The notes: generated by a model not told the origin, from the letters alone. Positions 15,008 through 23,353 are shown, counted from the stretch's first letter. The stretch: 64,000 nt of DNA from Rikenellaceae bacterium (GCA_017442365.1 JAFRZW010000007.1:186001-250000), one strand, 5' to 3'. Made by a program: numbers and translations.

Positions 15008-16297
15008 ATGAAACGTGATAATCTCCACTTCGAAACTCTCCAGCTCCACGTTGGGCAGGAGCACGCCGACCCGGCAACCGATGCCCGAGCCGTGCCGATT
15101 TACCAGACAACATCTTATGTATTTCGTAATTCGCAACACGCGGCCGATCGCTTTGGACTGCGCGATGCAGGTAATATTTATGGCCGCTTGACCAATCCGA
15201 CACAGAGTGTTTTTGAGGAGCGCATAGCTGCGCTCGAAGGAGGTGTCGCGGCATTGGCGGTGGCATCGGGGGCTGCGGCGGTAACTTACGCGTTGCAGAA
15301 TATTGCTCTCGCGGGAGATCACATCGTTGCAGCCGATAATCTATATGGAGGTTCGTTCAATCTGATTACCCACACTTTGGCATCGCAGGGCGTTGCGAGC
15401 ACCATTGTCAATGTGAACGATGAGCAGACTCTGCGGGCGGCATTTCGTCCCAATACGAAGGCGGTCTATGTCGAGACGTTCGGCAATCCCAATTCCGACA
15501 TCACCAATATCGAGGCGGTGGCACGTGTGGCACACGAGCATAATGTACCGTTGATTGTCGATAACACCTTCGCCACCCCGTTCCTGCTGCGCCCGCTCGA
15601 ACACGGAGCCGATATCGTGGTGCACTCGGCAACAAAATTCATCGGTGGGCACGGCTCGTCGTTGGGCGGTGTGATTGTCGATGGCGGACGTTTCGATTGG
15701 AAGAGTGATCTGGCAAAATTCCCCACTCTTGCGGCTCCCGATCCGAGTTATCACGGTGTGGTATTTGCCGATGCGGTGGGTGCGGCGGCATACGTAACAC
15801 GAATCCGCGCGGTACTTTTGCGTGATACGGGTGCGACGTTGAGCCCCTTCAATGCCTTTATTCTATTGCAGGGACTCGAAACCCTCTCGTTGCGAGTTGA
15901 GCGCCACGTGCAGAATGCGTTGCGTGTGGTCGAATTTTTGGCTGCGCACCCCAAGGTGCGTCGCGTGAATCACCCTTCGCTGCCCGATAACCCGAGCAAT
16001 GCTCTCTATCGACGTTATTTCCCGCAGGGGGCAGCTTCGATCTTTACCATCGAGTTGGAGGGCGGAGAGAAGCAGGCTTGGCAATTTATAGATTCATTGG
16101 AGATATTCTCGTTGTTGGCCAATGTAGCCGATGTTAAAAGTTTGGTAATACACCCATTCACAACCACTCACTCTCAAATGAGCGAAGAGGAACTTGCAGC
16201 ACAACACATCACACCTTCAACAGTGCGATTGTCGATTGGTACGGAACATATCGACGATTTGATAGCTGATTTGTCGCAAGCTCTCGCAAAAGTGTGA
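15008..16297 (+). CDS. metY: O-acetylhomoserine aminocarboxypropyltransferase / cysteine synthase (PLP enzyme)
   Basis: The 429-aa member of the Cys/Met-metabolism PLP family makes homocysteine (or cysteine) from O-acetylhomoserine and sulfide. Hallmarks are the N-terminal substrate/PLP region YQTTSYVF (32-39) and YGRLTNPT (58-65), the phosphate-binding SGAAA (87-91), and HSATKFIGGHG with Schiff-base K210. A long C-terminal domain includes SLVIHPFTTTH. Length and motifs match MetY better than cystathionine gamma-synthase, because the YGRLTNPTQ and SATKFIGGHG forms are typical of it. It is divergent from the Lrp-type regulator and followed by a strong terminator, so it is probably a single-gene unit. 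Confidence 0.93.
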   Translation: MKRDNLHFETLQLHVGQEHADPATDARAVPIYQTTSYVFRNSQHAADRFGLRDAGNIYGRLTNPTQSVFEERIAALEGGVAALAVASGAAAVTYALQNIALAGDHIVAADNLYGGSFNLITHTLASQGVASTIVNVNDEQTLRAAFRPNTKAVYVETFGNPNSDITNIEAVARVAHEHNVPLIVDNTFATPFLLRPLEHGADIVVHSATKFIGGHGSSLGGVIVDGGRFDWKSDLAKFPTLAAPDPSYHGVVFADAVGAAAYVTRIRAVLLRDTGATLSPFNAFILLQGLETLSLRVERHVQNALRVVEFLAAHPKVRRVNHPSLPDNPSNALYRRYFPQGAASIFTIELEGGEKQAWQFIDSLEIFSLLANVADVKSLVIHPFTTTHSQMSEEELAAQHITPSTVRLSIGTEHIDDLIADLSQALAKV

Positions 16298-16336
16298 ATC
16301 AAATGGAGTAATTAGTTAGGTTAAGTTAGGTTGTGA

Positions 16337-16370
16337 GCGGATCACGTTTTGGCGTGGTCCGCATTTTTTT
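16337..16370 (+). terminator. Terminator of metY
   Basis: GCGGATCACG (16337-16346) pairs with CGTGGTCCGC (16353-16362), one G-T pair, followed by A and seven Ts. It lies 40 bp after the stop. Confidence 0.9.
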
Positions 16371-16391
16371 GCAGGTTGTCGCATCAAAAAA

Positions 16392-16422
16392 TGAGAAAAA
16401 ATCGCACTCTCGATTTAACTTT
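16392..16422. repeat. 31-bp exact direct repeat, copy 2
   Basis: Identical to 14301-14331. Here it ends 3 bp before TACCTTCG (16426-16433), a near match to the -7 consensus, and 47 bp before the sigma-factor ATG. It thus occupies the -33 region of the probable sigma-operon promoter. Confidence 0.9.
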
Positions 16423-16469
16423 TCGTACCTTCGTGCGTCATATAGTCAAAAGCACTGTTGAACAAACCG

Positions 16470-17030
16470 ATGACAACGACCCAACAAACACTCCCAGCCT
16501 GCTCCGAACTGCGCGACGAGGCCACTCGCAACGAGGCCTTCGACCGTCTGGTCGGGGTGCTGCTCCGACCAATCTATTGGCACGTGCGACGATTGGTTGT
16601 CGAGCACGACGAGGCCGAGGAGATCACGCAGGAGGCGTTCGTACGAGCCTTCGAGCAGTTCGATCGATTCCGTGGGGGTGATGGCGAGTTGCGCGCTTGG
16701 GTTTACCGCATTGCCACCAACCTGTCCATCAGTGCCTTGCGACGGCGGCGACGGTCGATCTTCACGTCGATAGATCGGGTGAGCCGCGAGCTCTCGGATC
16801 GCGTAGCCGATTGCTCGCCTCCCGATGCCGATGAGCGATTGATTGAGTTCCAACGGGCGGTGTTGGAACTGCCGACCAAGCAGCGCATAGTTTTTAACCT
16901 ACGCTATTACGACGAATTGAGCTATGCCCAGATAGCCACCGCAACGGGGCAGAGCGAGCAGGCCGCCAAAACCTGCTACCATTACGCGGTGAAACGATTG
17001 AAAGAACAATTAAACGATTGGCAGATATGA
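16470..17030 (+). CDS. ECF-type RNA polymerase sigma factor
   Basis: The 186-aa protein has the two-domain architecture of extracytoplasmic-function sigma factors. Region 2 (about 22-95) has DEAEEITQEAFVRAFEQF and the promoter-melting stretch AWVYRIATNLSISALRRRRR. Region 4 (about 130-180) has LPTKQRIVFNLRYYDELSYA and a helix-turn-helix ending in HYAVKRLKEQL. The ATG at 16470 is used; an upstream TTG would add four residues. The next gene starts within its stop codon (ATGA overlap). The order sigma, small membrane protein and exported GIN-domain protein suggests a sigma/anti-sigma unit that controls an envelope response and probably its own operon. The target promoters are unknown. Confidence 0.93.
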   Translation: MTTTQQTLPACSELRDEATRNEAFDRLVGVLLRPIYWHVRRLVVEHDEAEEITQEAFVRAFEQFDRFRGGDGELRAWVYRIATNLSISALRRRRRSIFTSIDRVSRELSDRVADCSPPDADERLIEFQRAVLELPTKQRIVFNLRYYDELSYAQIATATGQSEQAAKTCYHYAVKRLKEQLNDWQI

Positions 17031-17350
17031 GTACCTTGAACAGAATTGATCGACGACTTCCCTACCACGCTTCGGACGCCGATTTCGAAGTGATGGCCGA
17101 GCGGATTCGATTGCGCACGACGGCACGTGTCGAGGTTGCGGCAAAACCCGCACAGCGCCCCGCTTTGTTGCAGTTGGCTCTTGCGGTAGCAACGGCGGTT
17201 ATTGTGGCGGTTACGGGTGCTTGGTTTGCCACGACGGAGCCCGAACCTCAGCCGACACTTGCCGAGCTGTTGGCAACCGCCTCGCCCGAAACGTTGCGCG
17301 AGGTGGCGGCAACGAACTACGATGATATTATTTTCAACCAACAAATCTAA
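17027..17350 (+). CDS. Small single-pass membrane protein, putative anti-sigma partner
   Basis: The 107-aa protein overlaps the sigma-factor stop by ATGA, indicating translational coupling. A cytoplasmic N-terminal part of about 45 residues (MSTLNRIDRRLPYHASDADF) is followed by one transmembrane helix at about 48-68 (LLQLALAVATAVIVAVTGAW) and a short periplasmic tail. The topology and position fit an anti-sigma factor, which holds the ECF sigma at the membrane until a signal arrives. No zinc-binding ZAS motif (HxxxCxxC) is present and similarity to known anti-sigma families is not evident. The function is inferred from position only. The next gene starts 6 bp after its stop. Confidence 0.7.
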   Translation: MSTLNRIDRRLPYHASDADFEVMAERIRLRTTARVEVAAKPAQRPALLQLALAVATAVIVAVTGAWFATTEPEPQPTLAELLATASPETLREVAATNYDDIIFNQQI

Positions 17351-17356
17351 CACACG

Positions 17357-19045
17357 ATGAAACGTATCTATCTTATACTCATAGCAATTCTTGTTGTTGC
17401 ACAGACCGCCTTGGCTATTGAGCCTGCGGCCGAAGACCCACAGACCCCCGATGAGATTCGTGCGGCAGCGCGCGAACAGGTGATCTCGTCGCTCAACCTC
17501 TCGAAGGAGACGCGCAAGAAATTCGAACCGATCTATGACGAGTATCGTGCCGCTTTGACCAAGGCGACTCGCACGGTCAATGAGCAACTCGACGAGGCTA
17601 CTCCGCTCAACGGTATGAAGATCAATCTGATGAGCGTGGCGGCTACGGCACAGGTCAAGCTGGACTATATCGACCGCTTTGCCGAGGTGCTTTCGAGTGC
17701 TCAGATTCACCAGCTCTACAATTCGGAGGGCTCGCTTGCGTGGACAATTCGTCGGGTGGCGGGCGTCGATTTCGAAGGCAATGTGTCGATGAACGACAAT
17801 ACCTTCTATCTCGATAGTGCGCTGTATTGGCAGTTGGCTAACGAGTCGGACAAAAACGAGGTGCTCAGCTATGTGAAAGATGTGATGAACGATCCCCGCA
17901 CACGCACCTACGTCCTCGGCGATGATGGCAAACTGCTGCCCATCGAGTCTGTTCCTGCGCCCGAGGTCAAGCAACAATACTACCGCCTGAATGGCAAGCG
18001 CACGCCGTTGCTAACGCCTACGGGTCAGATCATTGAGCAAGACTATGGCAAGGTTGTAAATTACCACACGCTGCGTGTCGATGGCCGTATCAAGGTGATC
18101 ATCGACCCGTCGGTCTCGACACTCAAAGTTCGTTGCGATCGAGCTTTTATGGACATTGTGAAGTATAATATGCGAGATGGTGAGCTCAGCCTTTCGCTCG
18201 ATCACAAAAAGCACCCGGCTTGGACGGGTGAAATGAGGGTCGAGGTTTATCTGCCCCTATCGTCGCACCTGAGCCGTATCTCGGCCAACAACTCAGCTTC
18301 GGTGCAGATCAAAGATCGACTGCGAGCTGATGTGCTGACCTTCGATGTCAATAACCGCGCTTCGGTGTCGGCTACCTCACATATCTACGCGCAGAAGGTA
18401 ACGGTCAATGCCGACAATTACAGCAAGTTCAACGCCAGCGTCCATACAACCAATCGCGATCTGAGTGTGATGGAGAATGGTATGGTGATCTATAATGTCA
18501 ATAATCGCGCTGCGGTTAGTGGTACGGTGGTTACTCGGACCTTTGTGGCTAAGGTGAACAACTACGCCGACTTGAATGGTGATACCGAGTGTTACAATGC
18601 GCGCTACGTGCTTACCAATGGTGCCGAACTCAAAGGCAATATTTCAGCGCATACGCTCCGTATGGAACTCAACAACTATTCGGACGTTCGTTCGACTCAG
18701 ATTACGTTCGAGCAGTCGGCCGTATTTGAACTCTGCAACCGTTCGGAGATTACGGCTCAGAGGATCAGTGGCGAGAAATTATCTGCCCAGCTCGAAAACT
18801 ACTCGAAACTCAACATCGGGTCGGGTCGTGCGAGTGAAGGTTATGTGTCGCTGTCGGGTCGATCGGAGTGCAACTCTTCGAACTTCAATATGCGAAACTT
18901 TACGATCAAGGCTAACGATTACTCGATAGCAAATGTTTATAGCACAGGTAGTTTGCGCTTGATTACGACCAGTCCGAGTGCCCGAATCAATTATAGTGGC
19001 AATTGTCAGGTCGAAAAGAGTGCCCCCTCGATCAACCGCAAATAA
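17357..19045 (+). CDS. Exported GIN-domain (DUF2807-like) beta-helix protein
   Basis: The 562-aa protein has a signal peptide (cleavage near TALA at 18-21). A helical region (about 30-130, LNLSKETRKKFEPIYDEYRA) resembles the helical repeats of Spy/CpxP-like envelope stress proteins. From about 215 to the end there is a long stack of short beta-strands with recurrent N-N and S turns (VNNRASVSA, VNADNYSKFNAS, VNNYADLNGD, LNNYSDVRS, LENYSKLNIG). This is the pattern of the GIN/DUF2807 domain, a right-handed beta-helix of unknown function common in Bacteroidota. It is the third gene of the sigma operon (6-bp gap) and a likely sensor or effector of that system. A terminator follows. Confidence 0.78.
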   Translation: MKRIYLILIAILVVAQTALAIEPAAEDPQTPDEIRAAAREQVISSLNLSKETRKKFEPIYDEYRAALTKATRTVNEQLDEATPLNGMKINLMSVAATAQVKLDYIDRFAEVLSSAQIHQLYNSEGSLAWTIRRVAGVDFEGNVSMNDNTFYLDSALYWQLANESDKNEVLSYVKDVMNDPRTRTYVLGDDGKLLPIESVPAPEVKQQYYRLNGKRTPLLTPTGQIIEQDYGKVVNYHTLRVDGRIKVIIDPSVSTLKVRCDRAFMDIVKYNMRDGELSLSLDHKKHPAWTGEMRVEVYLPLSSHLSRISANNSASVQIKDRLRADVLTFDVNNRASVSATSHIYAQKVTVNADNYSKFNASVHTTNRDLSVMENGMVIYNVNNRAAVSGTVVTRTFVAKVNNYADLNGDTECYNARYVLTNGAELKGNISAHTLRMELNNYSDVRSTQITFEQSAVFELCNRSEITAQRISGEKLSAQLENYSKLNIGSGRASEGYVSLSGRSECNSSNFNMRNFTIKANDYSIANVYSTGSLRLITTSPSARINYSGNCQVEKSAPSINRK

Positions 19046-19068
19046 CACTCTCTGATAACTTTACACCG

Positions 19069-19105
19069 AAGGTCGCTCCTCGATAATGTGGGGCGACCTT
19101 TTTTG
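19069..19105 (+). terminator. Terminator of the sigma/GIN operon
   Basis: AAGGTCGCTCC (19069-19079) pairs with GGGGCGACCTT (19090-19100), followed by five Ts. It lies 23 bp after the stop. Confidence 0.9.
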
Positions 19106-19133
19106 TTTGCTTGTCGAATGGGCGCATAGTCGT

Positions 19134-19324
19134 GGGCTGAGGCGGTCGCACGAAGGGAATTCAAAATTATTTACCTTGCTTTCAATAAATGCGCCCCCAG
19201 CCACAGAGAGTGTGTCAAAATCAAAGATTTTGCCTATTTTGGAGAATGTAGAAAAAGCCGCGCTCCGAAGAGCGCGGCTTTTTGCAAATTATAAATCTTG
19301 AATCTTGGATTTTGAATTTTGAAT
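19134..19324. repeat. Composite intergenic repeat: module C interrupted by a heptad-type segment, plus a right GAATNNT array
   Basis: 19134-19157 (GGGCTGAGGCGGTCGCACGA...) and 19199-19215 (CAGCCACAGAGAGTGTG) correspond to the two sides of module C found intact at 26953-27001. Between them is a 26-bp segment (19157-19182) nearly identical, with two mismatches, to 12701-12726. A short hairpin AAAATC-AAA-GATTTT (19217-19231) follows. A GAATNNT array fills 19292-19324 and touches the phosphoesterase stop at 19332. Confidence 0.8.
19252..19284. terminator. Bidirectional-looking terminator near the phosphoesterase gene
   Basis: A perfect stem AAGCCGCGCTC (19256-19266) with GAGCGCGGCTT (19270-19280) around CGA has five As before and five Ts after. 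It can serve transcription from either side, chiefly the leftward phosphoesterase gene. Confidence 0.88.
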
Positions 19325-19331
19325 CTCCAAT

Positions 19332-20600
19332 CTACTTCTTCTTCGCAAGCACCTCGCACTGATCGATCTGGTTGCCATTGCGATCGAGCAGCGTCAGTAC
19401 CATACGCTTCTTGTTGGCCGAGAGGTGGATAGCACCCACGGTCTTGGGACCTTCGTACCACTTTGCACGAATCTTATCCTCGTTCTGCTGGGGCATCTCT
19501 TTGATCGCCTGCCCGCGCTCGTTGTCCGACGAGGGAACCTGAACATAGACCGTTCCGCGCGTGCCGTCGGTCGCTTTGCCACCATAAAGGGGAGCTGTGC
19601 GCACGTAGATATGGTTGTTGCCAGCCAGCGCGAGATCAACGCCCAACTCATCGAACAGCTCGCACCAACGACCATACTGCGAGTCGCGTCCGTCGTGTCC
19701 GAAGAACCACTGATAGTGCTCACATACGATCACGTAGCGAGCCTTGTTCTGCTCAACCACCTTGCGCACCCACGCCTGAGCCTCGGCCAGACCTTCGTCC
19801 TTGCGCATCACCTCGTTGTTGAGCATAATGAACAGCGCGTCGCCGTAATAGAAGTAGTAGCAGACGCCCATCTCGTCGCCATAACCATTTCGCGGATAGA
19901 AGTTTGCGTCGCGGATAAATGCGTTCGACTGACCATTGACGCGGGTCATATTGTCGTGGTTGCCATTGACGCCCGCCCACATATAGTCGTGGAAAGGTTT
20001 GCGGGTGTAGAGGTCCGACCAGAACGAATAGCTACCGCCCCACGCGGTGATGTCGCCGAGGTGCAGCACCCAATCAATCGAGGGATCGTGCTTTTCGACC
20101 GTGTTGATCATCGCCATTGCTGCATCGACGCGATGGGGCAGCGGAGTGTAGGCGTGGAAATCGGCAATCACACAGGCACTCCACTCCTTCGCTCCCGAGG
20201 TGCGGAAGTAATGCGGCTCGCTCCACTTGTCGCCCGCGCCGATCGAGTACATATAGTCGGTATTCGGACGCAAACCGCTGAGAGTAGCCTCGCACTTGGT
20301 GAATCGAACCTGCTCATTAACGGTCTTACCCTGAGGTGTTTTCGACGAAATGCCGTCGTATGTGGTGCAGAGGTGCGTCGCGGCCTCGACCACGCGGGCA
20401 CGCTTCCAATCGATGTCGCCGACACGGGTGTAGCGCACCGAGGTTGCGTCAGAGAGGGTATCGACGCCCCAACTGATATTGATGCTGTTGCGGGTATCCT
20501 GATCGGGACAAGCCACGACCGTAAAAGGACTTGCGGGCAGTTGCGCCGCAAGAGTGCTGATGGCGAATAGCGCCACGAGAGTTGAGAGTATGCGTTTCAT
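19332..20600 (-). CDS. Exported metallophosphoesterase with N-terminal Fn3-like domain
   Basis: Using the ATG at 20600, the protein has 422 aa, with a signal peptide (MKRILSTLVALFAISTLAAQ). A fibronectin-III-like purple-acid-phosphatase N-terminal domain spans about 24-135. A calcineurin-like phosphoesterase domain follows: ADFH (D147, H149), LGDI (D183), GNHD (N214, H215), CEHYQWF and AGNNHIY. The last motif has the family's GHxH changed to GNNH. A secreted phosphomonoesterase or phosphodiesterase that releases phosphate outside the inner membrane is likely. An alkaline phosphatase gene lies 3 kb away, but substrates are unknown. The longer upstream start was rejected because it precedes the signal peptide. 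Confidence 0.85.
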   Translation of the reverse strand: MKRILSTLVALFAISTLAAQLPASPFTVVACPDQDTRNSINISWGVDTLSDATSVRYTRVGDIDWKRARVVEAATHLCTTYDGISSKTPQGKTVNEQVRFTKCEATLSGLRPNTDYMYSIGAGDKWSEPHYFRTSGAKEWSACVIADFHAYTPLPHRVDAAMAMINTVEKHDPSIDWVLHLGDITAWGGSYSFWSDLYTRKPFHDYMWAGVNGNHDNMTRVNGQSNAFIRDANFYPRNGYGDEMGVCYYFYYGDALFIMLNNEVMRKDEGLAEAQAWVRKVVEQNKARYVIVCEHYQWFFGHDGRDSQYGRWCELFDELGVDLALAGNNHIYVRTAPLYGGKATDGTRGTVYVQVPSSDNERGQAIKEMPQQNEDKIRAKWYEGPKTVGAIHLSANKKRMVLTLLDRNGNQIDQCEVLAKKK

Positions 20601-20682
20601 TATTTGCGTAGTTTTTTGATTCTTTGAAGACAAATTTACAAATTTTTCACAAATTTTCGGTCGGACGTGCAACGAAATTGAT

Positions 20683-20690
20683 TAATTTTG
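20683..20690 (+). promoter_or_regulatory. Candidate -7 element of the 170-aa exported protein gene
   Basis: TAATTTTG matches TAnnTTTG, 35 bp before the ATG at 20726. On the opposite strand, the complement of 20631-20638 (TAAATTTG) lies 30 bp before the phosphoesterase start. Confidence 0.6.
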
Positions 20691-20725
20691 CGTCTAATAG
20701 ATAAAACCTCAAACTTAATACGACG

Positions 20726-21238
20726 ATGAAACGGATTCTATTCTCGCTGCTTTTTGCGCTTTTTGCACTCTCGGCAAGCGCGCAAAGTGATTCAATCAAT
20801 GACGATGAACAATCAACATTTCGCAGATATCGCGGAGATGCGTCGGTTGGAGTAAGTTTTTTATTTGGAGCATTTTTCACGGATATCGAAACCACGCACG
20901 GAATTGTGCTTGATCGTCGTGATTGTTGGTTCGTCGGTGCGGGAGCGAAATGGCTCCCAATGTCATCTGGCGATTTTCACGGAAAGCTATATGTGCGAGG
21001 TAAATATACTGTTCCGACGCGACGAATGAAGGTGCGTCCGATGGTTTCGGTTGATGTTGGACTTTATACGGAAAAATACACATATCGAGAATATTTCGAA
21101 TCTGGTTTTGATGTGGCGGCTGATGTTGGATTAGCTATCAGAATGACCCAATATAGCAAATTTAATATCTCGCTGGGTGTTCTTCAACTTGCGAGAGGAG
21201 AGTTTATGCCTCATCTCAAACTCGGATTCTCGTTCTAA
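20726..21238 (+). CDS. Small exported protein, probable outer-membrane beta-barrel
   Basis: The 170-aa protein has a signal peptide (MKRILFSLLFALFALSASAQ). Alternating hydrophobic and polar strands (GVSFLFGAFFTDI, WFVGAGAKWLP, KLYVRGKYTVP, VSVDVGLYT, VAADVGLAIRM, FNISLGVLQLA) end in HLKLGFSF with a terminal Phe, the C-terminal signature recognised by the Bam machinery. A small eight-stranded barrel is likely. Similarity to a named family was not recognised. The gene is more A+T-rich than its neighbours and monocistronic, with its own promoter and terminator. Confidence 0.7.
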   Translation: MKRILFSLLFALFALSASAQSDSINDDEQSTFRRYRGDASVGVSFLFGAFFTDIETTHGIVLDRRDCWFVGAGAKWLPMSSGDFHGKLYVRGKYTVPTRRMKVRPMVSVDVGLYTEKYTYREYFESGFDVAADVGLAIRMTQYSKFNISLGVLQLARGEFMPHLKLGFSF

Positions 21239-21245
21239 ACCGATA

Positions 21246-21275
21246 GAGTCGCGCACGGCAAGCGCGGCTCTTTTT
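21246..21275 (+). terminator. Terminator of the small barrel protein gene
   Basis: GAGTCGCGC (21246-21254) pairs with GCGCGGCTC (21262-21270) with one G-T pair, followed by five Ts. Confidence 0.8.
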
Positions 21276-21289
21276 GTTGCGATTTAGGC

Positions 21290-21398
21290 TTATCATTGGC
21301 GGGTGGGGGGCTCGGCCAACGGCCGACCCGCCAATGATAACGAAATCAAAGATTTCGCGAAACTTAATCTTGAATTATGCTTTTTGAATTTTGAATCA
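21290..21398. repeat. Composite intergenic repeat: full module A, small hairpin, GAATNNT array
   Basis: A 15-bp perfect inverted repeat (TTATCATTGGCGGGT 21290-21304, ACCCGCCAATGATAA 21326-21340) encloses a GC-rich core with CGGCCAACGGCCG. It is followed by CGAAATC-AAA-GATTTCG (21341-21357) and heptad units up to about 21398. Part of the array supplies the TTTG (-33) of the aroQ promoter. Confidence 0.88.
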
Positions 21399-21415
21399 TT
21401 TTTTTGTTATCTTTG
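21383..21415 (+). promoter_or_regulatory. Promoter of aroQ, partly formed by a heptad array
   Basis: TTTG (21383-21386), a 21-bp spacer and TATCTTTG (21408-21415) match the Bacteroidota consensus. The ATG follows 22 bp later. The -33 motif lies inside the repeat array. Confidence 0.7.
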
Positions 21416-21437
21416 CAAAAATATAAACATACGAAAA

Positions 21438-21872
21438 ATGAAAATCCTGATTCTCAACGGCCCCAATCTCAATTTGCAGGGTCATCGTGATACCGATATC
21501 TACGGCACCGAAACTTTCGAACAATTTATCGTGCGTCTGCGCGTGGCATTCTCGGAGTGCGAGGTGGACTATTTCCAATCGAATATCGAGGGCGAACTGA
21601 TCGACCAACTCCATCAATCAATCGGTCGCTACGACGGTGTGGTGCTCAACGCAGGTGGCTATACCCATACGGCTGTGGCGTTGGCTGACGCAGTTGGGGC
21701 GGTTTCGACGCCCGTTGTCGAGGTGCATATCTCGTCGATCTTGGCACGTGAGGAGTTCCGCCACGTGTCGCTCATCGCACCGCGCGCCATTGGCTCGATA
21801 ATGGGCTTCGGGCTGGACTCGTACCGACTCGGAATGTTGGCTCTCGGAGCGCGCCAAACGTCGCAAATGTAA
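21438..21872 (+). CDS. aroQ: 3-dehydroquinate dehydratase, type II
   Basis: The 144-aa enzyme carries out the third shikimate-pathway step (3-dehydroquinate to 3-dehydroshikimate) and works as a dodecamer. The ATG at 21438 gives MKILILNGPNLNLQG; IYG with the catalytic Tyr at about 22, QSNIEGELID, NAGGYTHT and VEVHIS with the catalytic His all match type II enzymes. Length is standard. The flippase gene starts 14 bp after the stop, so the two may share a transcript although their functions are unrelated. Confidence 0.95.
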   Translation: MKILILNGPNLNLQGHRDTDIYGTETFEQFIVRLRVAFSECEVDYFQSNIEGELIDQLHQSIGRYDGVVLNAGGYTHTAVALADAVGAVSTPVVEVHISSILAREEFRHVSLIAPRAIGSIMGFGLDSYRLGMLALGARQTSQM

Positions 21873-21886
21873 AACCGCAAAGCACG

Positions 21887-23335
21887 ATGCAACTCAAAGA
21901 TAAGGTAGTGAGCGGTGTGGCGTGGAGCGCGGCCGAGAAGATCGGCTCGATGCTCCTGCAAATGGTCGTTAGCTTTGTGCTGGCGGGACTGCTCGTACCC
22001 GACGATTACGGCACGATGGCCGTGATGGTGGTCTTTGCGACGGTGTCGTTGCTGATTGTCGATAGCGGATTCTCGCAAGCGCTGATCCGCAAACCCGAAC
22101 CTACACAAGCCGACTATACCTCGGTCTTTGCCTTCAACCTCGTGGTGTCGTGGGTACTCTATGCGCTGCTGGTTGCGGGCTCGTTCCCGTTGGCGGCGTA
22201 CTACGATGAGCCCGAAATGACACGCATCGCACCGGTGCTGTTCCTGTTGCTGCCGGTCAATGCTATGTGCGTCATTCAGAACACGATACTCACGCGAACG
22301 TTCGCCTTCCGCAAGCTCTCGACCATCACCTTCCTCTCGTCGTTAGTGGCAGGCGTGGTGTCGATCGCGGTGGCCGTTGCCGGCGGCGGTCTTTGGGCTT
22401 TGGTCTGCCAGCGACTGCTGACGTTGGTGGTCAAGGCGGTGCTGCTCTGGTGGTGGGGCGATTGGCGACCGAAGGGTGGTTGGAGCCTCCGACCTCTGCG
22501 CGAGATGTTCCCTTATAGTTCGAGATTGTTGGCAACCGATCTGCTCAATGGTATCTATAACAACGTGTCGTCGCTGTTCATTGGCAGTATGTACACGTTG
22601 CAACAACTCGGCTACTTCTCGCAAGCGCAGAAATTGAAAGACCTGCCCGTAACCTCGACCGTGCAGGCGGTGCAGAATGTAACCTTCCCCGCGTTGGCGT
22701 CGATTCGTGATGACGAACGGAAGTTTGCCGAGAGCTATCGTCAGGTGTTGATGGTGATGGCCTTTGTGATGATCCCGATGATGGCGGGGTTGGTGGCGGT
22801 GGCCGATGATATGTTTGCGCTGATTGGCGATAAGTGGCGACCGACGGTGCCCTATTTCCGTGTGTTGTGCCTGACGGGCATTACGCAACCAATCGCAATG
22901 GTGGCCTACAATATACTGAAAGTACGTAGCAATGGTCGCATAATCTTCCAACTCGAAATAGTCAAGAAATTGATAATGACGGCAATTCTTGCGCTGACAA
23001 TCCCGATGAGTGTCGAGGCCGTAGTGTGGGGCTTGGTGGTGATGTCGGTGATCGAGATGGTGGTCAATTTCGGGGCGACGTTGCGCTATACGAGCGTTTC
23101 GGTGTGGCACGTGGTGCGCGATCTGCTTGCGCCGTTGGCTCTTGCAGCGGTGATGTGCGGAGCGGTCTATGCGTTGAGTGGGGCGGTGCAGGCGTGGCCT
23201 ATTGCGGTGCGATTGATCGTGGAGGTTGCGACGGGTGTTGCGATCTATGCAGGTGGGGCGTGGTTGCTCCGTTTCGAGGGTATGCGTGAGATGGTGCGTA
23301 TCGTCGGTGGATTGATGGACAAAATCAAAAACTAA
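21887..23335 (+). CDS. Polysaccharide flippase of the MOP superfamily (RfbX/Wzx type)
   Basis: The 482-aa polytopic protein has about 12-14 transmembrane helices. The opening LKDKVVSGVAWSAAEKIGSM and the following ARxLxPxDYG-like segment (GLLVPDDYGTMAV) are typical of the polysaccharide transporter branch of the MOP superfamily. The middle contains YFSQAQKLKDLPVT and a long loop near TFPALASI, common to Wzx/TuaB/RfbX proteins. These proteins flip undecaprenyl-linked oligosaccharides across the inner membrane. No glycosyltransferase cluster surrounds it, so the substrate is unknown. It lies between aroQ (14-bp gap) and alkaline phosphatase (18-bp gap). Confidence 0.85.
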   Translation: MQLKDKVVSGVAWSAAEKIGSMLLQMVVSFVLAGLLVPDDYGTMAVMVVFATVSLLIVDSGFSQALIRKPEPTQADYTSVFAFNLVVSWVLYALLVAGSFPLAAYYDEPEMTRIAPVLFLLLPVNAMCVIQNTILTRTFAFRKLSTITFLSSLVAGVVSIAVAVAGGGLWALVCQRLLTLVVKAVLLWWWGDWRPKGGWSLRPLREMFPYSSRLLATDLLNGIYNNVSSLFIGSMYTLQQLGYFSQAQKLKDLPVTSTVQAVQNVTFPALASIRDDERKFAESYRQVLMVMAFVMIPMMAGLVAVADDMFALIGDKWRPTVPYFRVLCLTGITQPIAMVAYNILKVRSNGRIIFQLEIVKKLIMTAILALTIPMSVEAVVWGLVVMSVIEMVVNFGATLRYTSVSVWHVVRDLLAPLALAAVMCGAVYALSGAVQAWPIAVRLIVEVATGVAIYAGGAWLLRFEGMREMVRIVGGLMDKIKN

Positions 23336-23353
23336 CTATATTCTACACACACA

